Program-made: the position numbers and the translations under genes
Shown here: positions 28,548-36,583 of the stretch, piece by piece
Position numbering within the stretch: the first letter of the stretch is position 1
Layout of the letters: each line of letters starts with the position of its first letter
Notes under the pieces: generated by a model
Database searches by the model: none
Told to the model about the DNA's origin: nothing
Seen by the model: the letters and a program-made list of their open reading frames with translations, nothing else
Source: Hydrogenophaga sp. BPS33
Lineage (GTDB): Bacteria > Pseudomonadota > Gammaproteobacteria > Burkholderiales > Burkholderiaceae_C
Assembly (NCBI RefSeq): GCF_009859475.1
Contig: NZ_CP044549.1
Span: 5,881,501 to 5,945,500, forward strand
Length of the DNA: 64,000 nt
Reading direction: 5' to 3'

Positions 28548-29818
28548 CACGTCTTCTCCTCTCTCCCTCCCCGCGCTGGCCCGTGCTGGCCATGCTGGTC
28601 TCGGTGGTGCTGGGTCTGCACCTCGTCTTGTTGGCCGGTGGCATCCACCTCCATGTGCCAGGGGCCGAGAAGGCCGAGCCCACGCGCCCTGAGGCCGCCT
28701 CGCCACACCCGGCGAACAACGACCCGGACCACGCCCCTCCACTGCTGTCCGTGTCCAACGCAGCGCCCGTGCACGTGAGCACCGTGCGCTGGATCGTGCC
28801 GACGCCCGCCCCCGCCGCCACACCCGTTGCCGCGCGCCGGTCCGACAAGCCCAAACCTGTCGCGCGCGCCGCGCCACCGGTACATTGGGTTCCCGTGGAA
28901 GCGCCAGCCCCTGCGGAAACGCCGGACACCGTGACAGTGGCCGAAGCGGCAACCCACGAACCCGCGCCCACCGACACCAGCGAGAGCGCCGCGCCGCCCG
29001 CGCCGCAGGCCGCCTCGGCGGCGGCAGACGCGGTCGCTGTTCCCCCCTTGGCGCCCGAGGCGCCCGCCGTGGCCACCGACCTTCCTTCTCCCGCCGAAAC
29101 GCTCGAAACGGCACCGGCCGACAGCGACACGCTGGTGGCCGCCGCCCCAGCAAGCCAAAGCACCTCCGCCGTGAAACTGCCGCCGGCCCAACCACCCGGC
29201 AGCATGCGGCTGCAATACGACGTGGACGGCAGCATCAAAGGCCTCCACTACAAGGCCGAGGGCCTGCTGGACTGGAGCGTGGCCGACGGCCGCTACAACG
29301 CGCGACTCGACATGCGCGTGATGCTGTTGGGCAGCCGCTCGCAGTCCAGCACCGGCCGCATCGGCCCCAGCGGCCTCATGCCCGAACGTTTTGCCGACAA
29401 GAGCCGCAGCGAGAAGGCGGCCCATTTCGACGCCGCGCAACAGCGCATCCGTTTCAGCAACAACGCACCCGAAGCGCCCTTGCAACCGGGCGCGCAAGAC
29501 CGCTTGAGCCTGTTCATGCAATTGGCCGGCCTGCTGCAAGCCCGTCCCGAGACCTACGCGAGCGGTCAGACACTCACCATGCAAGTGGCGGGCACGGGCG
29601 ACGCACCGGTGTGGCGGTTCGACATCGGCGAAGAATCCACGATCCGTGTCCCAGCTGGGGAATTCCGCGTGCGCCACGTCGCACGCCAGCCACGCAAGGA
29701 GTTCGACAGCACGGTGGAAATGTGGCTGGCGCCGAGCCTGGGCCACATGCCGGTGCGCTTGCGCATCACGCAACCCAACGGCGACGTGGCCGATCAGAAA
29801 CTGCGGCAGATGCCGTAG
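28544..29818 (+). CDS. DUF3108 protein with N-terminal anchor and Pro/Ala linker
   Basis: 424 residues. One N-terminal membrane segment (about 10-32, WPVLAMLVSVVLGLHLVLLA), a linker of about 160 residues rich in Pro, Ala, Thr and acids, and a C-terminal DUF3108 domain (about 225-420, YDVDGSIKGLHYKAEGLLDW ... EMWLAPSLGHMPVRLRITQ). Predicted periplasmic, inner-membrane anchored. Start GTG at 28544 overlaps the IclR stop as GTGA. DUF3108 proteins are of unknown function, often envelope-associated. Confidence 0.87.
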   Translation: MTRLLLSPSPRWPVLAMLVSVVLGLHLVLLAGGIHLHVPGAEKAEPTRPEAASPHPANNDPDHAPPLLSVSNAAPVHVSTVRWIVPTPAPAATPVAARRSDKPKPVARAAPPVHWVPVEAPAPAETPDTVTVAEAATHEPAPTDTSESAAPPAPQAASAAADAVAVPPLAPEAPAVATDLPSPAETLETAPADSDTLVAAAPASQSTSAVKLPPAQPPGSMRLQYDVDGSIKGLHYKAEGLLDWSVADGRYNARLDMRVMLLGSRSQSSTGRIGPSGLMPERFADKSRSEKAAHFDAAQQRIRFSNNAPEAPLQPGAQDRLSLFMQLAGLLQARPETYASGQTLTMQVAGTGDAPVWRFDIGEESTIRVPAGEFRVRHVARQPRKEFDSTVEMWLAPSLGHMPVRLRITQPNGDVADQKLRQMP

Positions 29819-29969
29819 GACAAGCACGCGTTTGTGCCCAAAAACACACGCATCTTGAAGTCGGGCGGAACGTCACCACGTAAAGCTACATCCAAACTGC
29901 AAATCGGCGCGTATTTACCGATATAACGTCTGTCAGGAACGCAGGTTTCTGTATTCAAGGATTTCAGTC

Positions 29970-30254
29970 ATGCACATGCTTTACGACTCAGATGCCTTCG
30001 CTGTGGTCCATATCCTCGCCAATGCCCCGGTCGAGGGCGAGTCCGAACAGGTCGAAGGCCCGCAAATTCCCCGCCACGGCTTCGAGATCGTGGACAAACG
30101 CTCGGGCAAAGAGGTGTACCTCGATGGCTCCTGGGCCGAGATGTTCCAGCAGCAGATCACCGCCTGGCAGCAAAACATGCCGTCGCAGGAAGAGGTGGAA
30201 GACACGCTGGAGGGTTACGCCACACTGGCGCAAATGCCCGTCGTCATGCATTGA
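29970..30254 (+). CDS. DUF3567 family protein
   Basis: 94 residues. Conserved betaproteobacterial small protein (MLYDSDAFAVVHI, RHGFEIVDKRSGKEVYLDG, AEMFQQQITAWQ). Function unknown. It has its own upstream region of 150 bp and a strong terminator right after it, so it is a monocistronic unit. Confidence 0.9.
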   Translation: MHMLYDSDAFAVVHILANAPVEGESEQVEGPQIPRHGFEIVDKRSGKEVYLDGSWAEMFQQQITAWQQNMPSQEEVEDTLEGYATLAQMPVVMH

Positions 30255-30276
30255 CCAAGCCCCGCTCCACGCGACG

Positions 30277-30301
30277 AGCCCGGCACCCGCCGGGCTTTTT
30301 C
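30277..30301 (+). terminator. Rho-independent terminator after the DUF3567 gene
   Basis: Perfect 8-bp stem AGCCCGGC / GCCGGGCT with ACCC loop, followed directly by a T-run; starts 22 bp after the stop. Confidence 0.92.
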
Positions 30302-30367
30302 ATGGGCGCTCGGTCAGCATGAACCGGCAGCACCCGCCATCGTGCGCCAAGCGCTTAGTATCCGCGC

Positions 30368-31174
30368 ATGATCCGTCGAACCGCTGCCGTACTCGCTTTG
30401 GGCATGGCCTTGCTGACGGCCTGCGCGCACCGCCCGCCCCAGACCGTGCCCGATCTGCTGGCGCGCGTCATGCCGACCTCGGTGCTCCTGCTCGGCGAGC
30501 AGCACGATGCGCCTGACCACCAGACGCTGCAACGCGACGTGGTGCAGGCCCTGGCCCGGCGCGGCCAGCTGGGCGCGCTGGTGATGGAGATGGCGGAACA
30601 AGGCCGCAGCACACAAGGTCTGTCCAGCGATGCCGATGAAGCGCGCGTGCGCGAAGCCTTGAACTGGACCGAACAGACCGGCTGGGCCTGGCCGGTGTAC
30701 GGACCGGTCGTGATGGCCGCCGTGCGCAGCGGCGCGCCCGTCATCGGTGGCAACCTGCCGCGCGCGCAGATGCGCAGCGCCATGGGCAATGCCGCGCTCG
30801 ATGGCCACGTCAGCGCCAGCGTCCTGCAAGCGCAGCGCGACGCGATCCGCGAGAGCCATTGCCAACTGCTGCCCGAGAGCCAGATCGCGCCCATGGCGCG
30901 CATCCAGGTCGCGCGCGACCAGGCGCTGGCGCAAACCGCGGCGCAGGCCGTCATTCCCGGCAAGACCGTGTTGCTCGTGGCCGGCAACGGCCACGTGCGG
31001 CGCGACCTGGGCGTGCCGCTGCACTTGCCCTCCACCGTAGGCCATCAGGTGGTGATGGCGCAATCCCGCACCGACACCGGGACCGGCGCACAGCCAGCCG
31101 ATCAGGTCTGGCAGACACCCGCGCTGCCCCCGCACGACCACTGCGCGGAACTCCAGCAGCAGATGAAGCGCTGA
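30368..31174 (+). CDS. ChaN-family lipoprotein
   Basis: 268 residues. Lipoprotein signal with lipobox LLTAC (about residues 15-19). PF04187/ChaN-type fold: VLLLGEQHDAPDHQTLQRD near 38-56, GALVMEMAEQG, and a closing VLLVAGNGHVRRDLGVP. ChaN homologues are heme- or metal-associated outer-membrane lipoproteins. Ends 16 bp before the convergent aminotransferase gene. Confidence 0.88.
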   Translation: MIRRTAAVLALGMALLTACAHRPPQTVPDLLARVMPTSVLLLGEQHDAPDHQTLQRDVVQALARRGQLGALVMEMAEQGRSTQGLSSDADEARVREALNWTEQTGWAWPVYGPVVMAAVRSGAPVIGGNLPRAQMRSAMGNAALDGHVSASVLQAQRDAIRESHCQLLPESQIAPMARIQVARDQALAQTAAQAVIPGKTVLLVAGNGHVRRDLGVPLHLPSTVGHQVVMAQSRTDTGTGAQPADQVWQTPALPPHDHCAELQQQMKR

Positions 31175-31190
31175 GCGCGGTCGTTCGGCC

Positions 31191-32531
31191 TCAGCCCAGC
31201 CGCTGGATCGCGTCGGCCAGCGCGCCCACCAGGGTCTCGATCTGGGCCTTCTCCACGATGTAGGGCGGCGCAAGCACCAGGTTGTCGCCCGCGTTGCGCA
31301 CCAACGCGCCATGGTGGAAGCAGTCCAGGAACACATCGAACGCGCGCTTGCCCGGCTGCCCCGCCAGCGGCGCCAACTCCACGGCCGCCGCCAGGCCATA
31401 GCTGCGGATACCGATCACATGGGGCAAGCCCTTGAGCGCGCTGTGCATCGCATCGCCCAGCACCTTGCCCATCTCGCCCGCGCGGGCAAACAGGTTTTCT
31501 TCGCGGAACAGGTCCAGCGTGGCGAGCGCGGCGGCGCAAGCCACCGGGTGACCCGAGTAGGTGTAGCCGTGGAAGAACTCGATCGCATGGTCCGGGGCGC
31601 TGCTGTGCGCGGCCATCATGCCGTCGTAGATGCGGTCGGTGCACACCACGCCACCCAGCGGGAACACGCCGTTGGTGACGGCCTTGGCGAAGGTCAGCAT
31701 GTCGGGCTGCACGCCATAGTGGTCGGACGCGAAAGCCGTGCCCAGGCGGCCAAAGCCGGTGATGACTTCGTCAAAGATCAGCAGGATGCCATGCTTGTCG
31801 CAGATCTCGCGCAGGCGCTTGAGATAGCCCTGGGGCGGCACATACCAGCCCGCGCTGCCCGCCACGGGTTCGACGATCACCGCGGCCACGTTGCTCGGGT
31901 CGTGCAGCGGCAGGATGCGATTTTCCAGTTCCGCGGCCAAATCTTCGTCCCACACGGGTTCCGTGTTGTGCACGAAGGCGTGCTTCACCGGATCGTGGAT
32001 GAAGCGCAGGTGGTCCACGCGCGGCAGCAGCGCCGCGCCGTACACCTTGCGGTTGGCCGGAATGCCGCCCACGCTCATGCCGCCAAAACCCACGCCGTGG
32101 TAACCCCGTTCGCGGCCGATGAAGATGTTGCGGTGCCCTTCGCCGCGCGCGCGGTGGTAGGCCAGCGCCACTTTCATCGCCGTGTCGGCGGCTTCGCTGC
32201 CGGAGTTGCAGAACAGCACCTTGTTGAGGTCCCCCGGCGCCATCGCCGCGATCCTCTCGGCCGCGCGGAACGCCTTGTCGTTGCTCACGCTGAACGCCGT
32301 GCTGTAGTCCAGCGTGTCGAGTTGCTGCTTGATCGCCTCATTGATCGGTCTGCGGTTGTGGCCCGCGCCCACGCACCACAGGCTGGAGATGCCATCGATC
32401 ACCTGGCGCCCATCGTGCGTGGTGAAGTGCATGCCATCGGCCGCCACGAAAACCCTCGGATCCTTCTGAAAGCTGCGGTTCGGCGTGAATGGCAGCCATT
32501 GGTGGTCCATGCGTAGATCTTGGTAGGCCAT
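31191..32531 (-). CDS. Class-III omega-amino acid:pyruvate aminotransferase
   Basis: 446 residues. PLP-dependent transaminase with conserved ISSLWCVGAGHNR, NSGSEAADTAMK, IVEPVAGSAGW, FDEVITGFGRLG and the Schiff-base K283 in FAKAVTNG. Closest in pattern to beta-alanine/omega-amino acid:pyruvate transaminases. Start 32531 has AGGAGA 8 bases upstream. Stands alone, divergent from purU. Confidence 0.92.
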   Translation of the reverse strand: MAYQDLRMDHQWLPFTPNRSFQKDPRVFVAADGMHFTTHDGRQVIDGISSLWCVGAGHNRRPINEAIKQQLDTLDYSTAFSVSNDKAFRAAERIAAMAPGDLNKVLFCNSGSEAADTAMKVALAYHRARGEGHRNIFIGRERGYHGVGFGGMSVGGIPANRKVYGAALLPRVDHLRFIHDPVKHAFVHNTEPVWDEDLAAELENRILPLHDPSNVAAVIVEPVAGSAGWYVPPQGYLKRLREICDKHGILLIFDEVITGFGRLGTAFASDHYGVQPDMLTFAKAVTNGVFPLGGVVCTDRIYDGMMAAHSSAPDHAIEFFHGYTYSGHPVACAAALATLDLFREENLFARAGEMGKVLGDAMHSALKGLPHVIGIRSYGLAAAVELAPLAGQPGKRAFDVFLDCFHHGALVRNAGDNLVLAPPYIVEKAQIETLVGALADAIQRLG

Positions 32532-32658
32532 GCGGGCGTCTCCTGCGACAAGGGAAAAAGGAAGCTCGAATTCTGACACTGCGACCCTGCACCGAGGGCG
32601 CCACTGCCAAGCGCAGCTCCAGGCCCACTGCGCTCCTTGCTGCGACAATGCGCACGCC

Positions 32659-33507
32659 ATGCTCCATACCTACGTCCTCACCCTGTCCTGCCCGGACCGC
32701 CCGGGCATCGTGCATGCCGTCTCCGGCTTCCTGCTCGAACACGGCGGCAACATCGAAGAAGCCGCGCAGTACAACGACCACGCCACCGGCCTGTTCTTCA
32801 TGCGCGTGCAATTCGCCTGCAGCCAACTCACCCAGGACAATCTGCGCACCCACCTGCGGACCTTTGCCGACCCGTTCGGCATGCAATGGAGCCTGCACGC
32901 GCTGGCCGAACCCATGCGCACCGTGATCTTCGTGAGCAAGGAAGGCCATTGCCTCAACGACCTGCTGTTCCGCTGGAAAAGTGGCCTGCTGCCACTGGAC
33001 ATCCGCGCCATCATCAGCAACCACCGCGACTTCTACCAACTGGCAGCGAGCTACAACGTGCCCTTCCACCACATCCCGGTGACGGCCGCGACCAAATCGC
33101 AGGCCGAGGCCAGGCAACTGGAGATCATCCGTGGAGAAACCGCGGAACTGGTGGTGCTGGCGCGCTACATGCAAGTGCTGAGCAACGACCTGTGCCGCGA
33201 ACTCTCGGGCAAGGCGATCAACATCCACCACAGCTTTCTGCCCAGCTTCAAAGGCGCCAAGCCTTACTACCAGGCGCACGACCGTGGCGTGAAGCTCATT
33301 GGCGCCACCGCCCACTACGTGACGGCCGATCTGGACGAAGGCCCGATCATCGAGCAGGACGTGGCACGCGTGGACCACACCGACGCCGTGGAAGACCTGA
33401 CCGCGCGTGGACGGGACACCGAGAGCCAGGTGCTGGCCCGGGCGGTGAAGTGGCACGGCGAACACCGCGTGCTGCTCAACGGACACAAGACGGTCGTGTT
33501 CAAGTGA
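32659..33507 (+). CDS. purU: Formyltetrahydrofolate deformylase
   Basis: 282 residues. N-terminal ACT domain (1-85, LSCPDRPGIVHAVSGFLLEH) and formyltransferase fold (90-282) with INIHHSFLPSFKGAKPY (catalytic Asn/His) and TADLDEGPIIEQD (catalytic Asp). Hydrolyses 10-formyl-THF to formate and THF, balancing one-carbon pools. ATG 32659 chosen because the ACT domain begins at once; upstream frame is unlike protein. Confidence 0.96.
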   Translation: MLHTYVLTLSCPDRPGIVHAVSGFLLEHGGNIEEAAQYNDHATGLFFMRVQFACSQLTQDNLRTHLRTFADPFGMQWSLHALAEPMRTVIFVSKEGHCLNDLLFRWKSGLLPLDIRAIISNHRDFYQLAASYNVPFHHIPVTAATKSQAEARQLEIIRGETAELVVLARYMQVLSNDLCRELSGKAINIHHSFLPSFKGAKPYYQAHDRGVKLIGATAHYVTADLDEGPIIEQDVARVDHTDAVEDLTARGRDTESQVLARAVKWHGEHRVLLNGHKTVVFK

Positions 33508-33526
33508 GCGCCACCGCGAGCGCCGC

Positions 33527-34393
33527 ATGACCATCCGCATTCCCCCGATCCAGTGCCTGTTGACCTTCGAGGCGCTGGCGCGGCTGCGCAGTGTCACGCA
33601 GACGGGGGACGAGCTCAACGTCACGCCCAGTGCGGTGAGCCATCGGGTCAGGCAACTCGAGCAGATCCTGGGTGTCAAGCTGTTCGGCCGTGCCGATTTT
33701 TCACTGACCATCGAAGGCAGCGAATACCTGGCGCACGTGCGCGAAGGCCTGGGCATCCTGCAACGCTTTCCGGGCGGCACCACCGCCCCTGGAAAACGCA
33801 AGCTCAGGCTGGCGGTCACGCCCACCTTCGCACGCTCGATCCTGATGCCGCGCCTGCGCCAGTTCACCGAGGCCTATCCCGAGATCGACCTCACCTTGCA
33901 GGTGTCGATCCCCTTGCTCGATGTGGTGGCCGAAGATGCCGATCTCACCGTGCGATTCGGGACGGGCCGCTACGCCGACGTCGAACACACCTGTCTGCTC
34001 AAGGACGAGGTGACACCGCTGGCATCCCCCGCCTACATCCGGGAGAACGGCCCGTTCGATGCACCGGAGGATCTGCAACGCGCGGCCCTGCTGCGCAGCC
34101 CGCTGGAGCCCTGGCGCACCTGGTTCGCGGCGCACGAACTCGACTGGCCAGAGCCCCAGGAAGGTTCGTCGTTCAACGACATCGGCCTGATGTGCGATGC
34201 CGCTGCTCAAGGCCTGGGCGTGGCTCTGGTACGCCTCAAGCTGGGCGCACCGTGGATCGAGAACGGCTCGCTCGAGCGCCTCTCGGAACGCAACATCCCA
34301 TCACCCCACGCGCACTACCTGTGCTGGCAGGCGGGCGCGATGGAACGGTGGGAATGCGCGGCGTTCGCCGAGTGGCTCAAAAAGAGCGTTTAG
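33527..34393 (+). CDS. LysR-family regulator, GcvA-like
   Basis: 288 residues. HTH at about 8-65 (LLTFEALARLRSVTQTGDEL, TPSAVSHRVRQLE) and LysR substrate-binding domain (about 90-285). The spacing FEALAR ... AVSHRVRQLE and the C-terminal LCW segment fit the GcvA subgroup. Only 19 bp after purU, so probably co-transcribed; control of one-carbon or glycine metabolism is a possibility. Confidence 0.92.
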   Translation: MTIRIPPIQCLLTFEALARLRSVTQTGDELNVTPSAVSHRVRQLEQILGVKLFGRADFSLTIEGSEYLAHVREGLGILQRFPGGTTAPGKRKLRLAVTPTFARSILMPRLRQFTEAYPEIDLTLQVSIPLLDVVAEDADLTVRFGTGRYADVEHTCLLKDEVTPLASPAYIRENGPFDAPEDLQRAALLRSPLEPWRTWFAAHELDWPEPQEGSSFNDIGLMCDAAAQGLGVALVRLKLGAPWIENGSLERLSERNIPSPHAHYLCWQAGAMERWECAAFAEWLKKSV

Positions 34394-34400
34394 GAGACGA

Positions 34401-34823
34401 TCACTCGATCGTCAGGCGTTGTGCGGACGCGGCGGTCTTCTTGGGCAGCGTGAGCTGCAACACGCCGTTCTCGTATTTCGCCTTGGCGGCGCTGTTCTCG
34501 ACGTCGACCGGCAGTTGGAAGCTGCGCGACACCGCGCCGTAGTAGCGCTCGCTGCGCAGCAGCTTGCCACCCTCGCTCTGGCTGTCCTGCTGCTTGATTT
34601 CGGCGCGCAGCGTCACCAGCTTGCCATCGACGTGGACCTGGATGTCGTCCTTGGACACACCGGGCACTTCGGCTTGCAGCGTATAGGCGTCTGGCGTCTC
34701 CTTCACGTCGACGCGGATCTGCGTGGGCAGGCCGTCGCCGTGCAAAGGCTTCACATAAAACGCGGGCGAAGCATCGTTGAAGAAGTCATCGAAAAAACCG
34801 CGGCGTGCAATGAGGCTGTTCAT
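34401..34823 (-). CDS. Small heat-shock protein (Hsp20/alpha-crystallin)
   Basis: 140 residues. Alpha-crystallin domain at about 35-125: RVDVKETPDAYTLQAEVPGV, LVTLRAEIKQQ, SFQLPVDVENSAAKAKYENG and VLQLTLPKK, ending with a short tail. ATP-independent holdase. Start 34823 has AGGAGC before it. A sigma-32-like promoter lies 60-90 bp upstream. Confidence 0.95.
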   Translation of the reverse strand: MNSLIARRGFFDDFFNDASPAFYVKPLHGDGLPTQIRVDVKETPDAYTLQAEVPGVSKDDIQVHVDGKLVTLRAEIKQQDSQSEGGKLLRSERYYGAVSRSFQLPVDVENSAAKAKYENGVLQLTLPKKTAASAQRLTIE

Positions 34824-34884
34824 GAAAAAGCTCCTGATGAAGGTTGGATTCCAGGAACGCGACGCGCGTCCTGCGATGCACAAA

Positions 34885-34912
34885 ACATGATGACGCCCCA
34901 CTGGATTTCAAG
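34885..34912 (-). promoter_or_regulatory. Candidate sigma-32 heat-shock promoter of the Hsp20 gene
   Basis: On the minus strand, CTTGAAA (34912-34906) is a perfect -35 box, followed after 13 bp by CATCATGT (34892-34885), a partial match to the CCCCATNT -10 box. Position and target gene fit heat-shock control. Confidence 0.55.
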
Positions 34913-35028
34913 AGCCGTTCGACCGCGCCCATGGCCGTGTTCACAAGACCCTGCAAGATTCTTCACACTACGCGCAGGCGTTTGGCCTAGACTGCCAAAG
35001 CCCTTGATTTCTCCGCGCACACCCCGAC

Positions 35029-36531
35029 ATGAACGCCCCCCCGAAACCCAACGAACACGCACCACTGCAGCGGGCCAGTCGGCAGGCCACCGTGGTGCAC
35101 GCGCTGCAAGCCGTGGTGCCCAAGCACGCCCTGCTCTGGCACAGCGAAGACACCGTGCCCTACGAATGCGATGGCCTCACCGCCTACCGGGAGCGCCCGC
35201 TGGTGGTGGTGTTGCCCGAAACCGAAGAGGAGGTGGCCGCGGTGCTCAAGACCTGCCACGGCCTGAACGTGCCGGTGGTCGCGCGCGGCGCCGGCACCGG
35301 CCTGTCGGGCGGCGCCATGCCCCACGCACAGGGCGTCACGCTCTCGCTCGCGAAGTTCAACCGCATCGTGCGGGTGGACGCGCGCTCGCGCACAGCGGTG
35401 GTGCAAGCCGGCGTGCGCAACCTGGCGATCTCCGAAGCCGCAGCGCCGCTGGGCCTGTACTACGCGCCCGATCCGAGCAGCCAGATCGCCTGCACCATCG
35501 GCGGCAACGTGGCCGAGAACTCCGGCGGCGTGCACTGCCTCAAGTACGGCCTGACGCTGCACAACGTATTGGCGGTGCGTGGCTTCACCATCGAAGGCGA
35601 GCCTGTCACCTTCGGCGGCGACGCGCTCGACACCCCCGGCCTGGACCTGTTGCCGCTGGTGATCGGCAGCGAAGGCATGCTCGCCGTGGCCACCGAAGTC
35701 ACCGTCAAGCTCGTGCCCAAACCCCAACTGGCGCGCTGCATCATGGCCAGCTTCGACGACATGCGCAAAGCCGGCGATGCAGTGGCCTCGGTCATCGCGG
35801 CCGGCATCATTCCGGCCGGGCTGGAGATGATGGACAAACCCATGACCGCGGCGGTGGAAGACTTCGTGCACGCGGGCTACGACCTGGATGCAGAAGCCAT
35901 CCTGCTGTGCGAGAGCGACGGCACACCGGAAGAAGTGGCCGAAGAAATCGAACGCATGAGCGCGGTACTGCGCAACTGCGGCGCCACCGCGATCGCCGTC
36001 AGCCGAGACGAAGCCGAACGCCTGCGCTTCTGGAGCGGACGCAAGAACGCGTTTCCGGCAAGCGGGCGCATCAGCCCCGACTACATGTGCATGGATTCGA
36101 CCATTCCGCGCAAGCGCCTGGCCGACATCCTGCTCGCCATCGCCGAGATGGAGAAGAAGTACGGCCTGCGCTGCGCCAATGTGTTCCACGCAGGCGATGG
36201 CAATCTGCATCCGCTCATCCTGTTCGACGCCAACGACCCCGACCAGTTGCGCCGCTGCGAGCAATTCGGCGCCGACATCCTGGAAACCAGCGTGGCCATG
36301 GGCGGCACGGTCACCGGCGAACACGGCGTGGGCGTGGAAAAGCTCAACAGCATGTGCGTGCAGTTTTCCACCGAAGAAAACACACAAATGTTTGGCTTGA
36401 AACGCGCGTTTGATACCAACGGGCTACTCAACCCGGGCAAGGTCATCCCGACCCTGCAACGTTGTGCTGAGTATGGTCGGATGCTGGTGCGCGCGGGGCG
36501 GATTTCTCACCCGGAGCTGCCCCGCTTCTGA
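35029..36531 (+). CDS. FAD-linked oxidase, GlcD-like (glycolate/D-lactate dehydrogenase type)
   Basis: 500 residues. FAD_binding_4 domain (about 60-200) with VVARGAGTGLSGGAMPHAQG and YAPDPSSQIACTIGGNVAEN, and C-terminal FAD-oxidase domain containing NVFHAGDGNLHPLILFD and GEHGVGVEKL. GlcE and GlcF are not next to it, so it may act alone as a D-2-hydroxyacid dehydrogenase or pair with subunits elsewhere. Confidence 0.92.
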   Translation: MNAPPKPNEHAPLQRASRQATVVHALQAVVPKHALLWHSEDTVPYECDGLTAYRERPLVVVLPETEEEVAAVLKTCHGLNVPVVARGAGTGLSGGAMPHAQGVTLSLAKFNRIVRVDARSRTAVVQAGVRNLAISEAAAPLGLYYAPDPSSQIACTIGGNVAENSGGVHCLKYGLTLHNVLAVRGFTIEGEPVTFGGDALDTPGLDLLPLVIGSEGMLAVATEVTVKLVPKPQLARCIMASFDDMRKAGDAVASVIAAGIIPAGLEMMDKPMTAAVEDFVHAGYDLDAEAILLCESDGTPEEVAEEIERMSAVLRNCGATAIAVSRDEAERLRFWSGRKNAFPASGRISPDYMCMDSTIPRKRLADILLAIAEMEKKYGLRCANVFHAGDGNLHPLILFDANDPDQLRRCEQFGADILETSVAMGGTVTGEHGVGVEKLNSMCVQFSTEENTQMFGLKRAFDTNGLLNPGKVIPTLQRCAEYGRMLVRAGRISHPELPRF

Positions 36532-36583
36532 CTGTCAAATATCACGCCGTGCGCCGTATACCCTGGGGTAAAGTGGCGCACGC

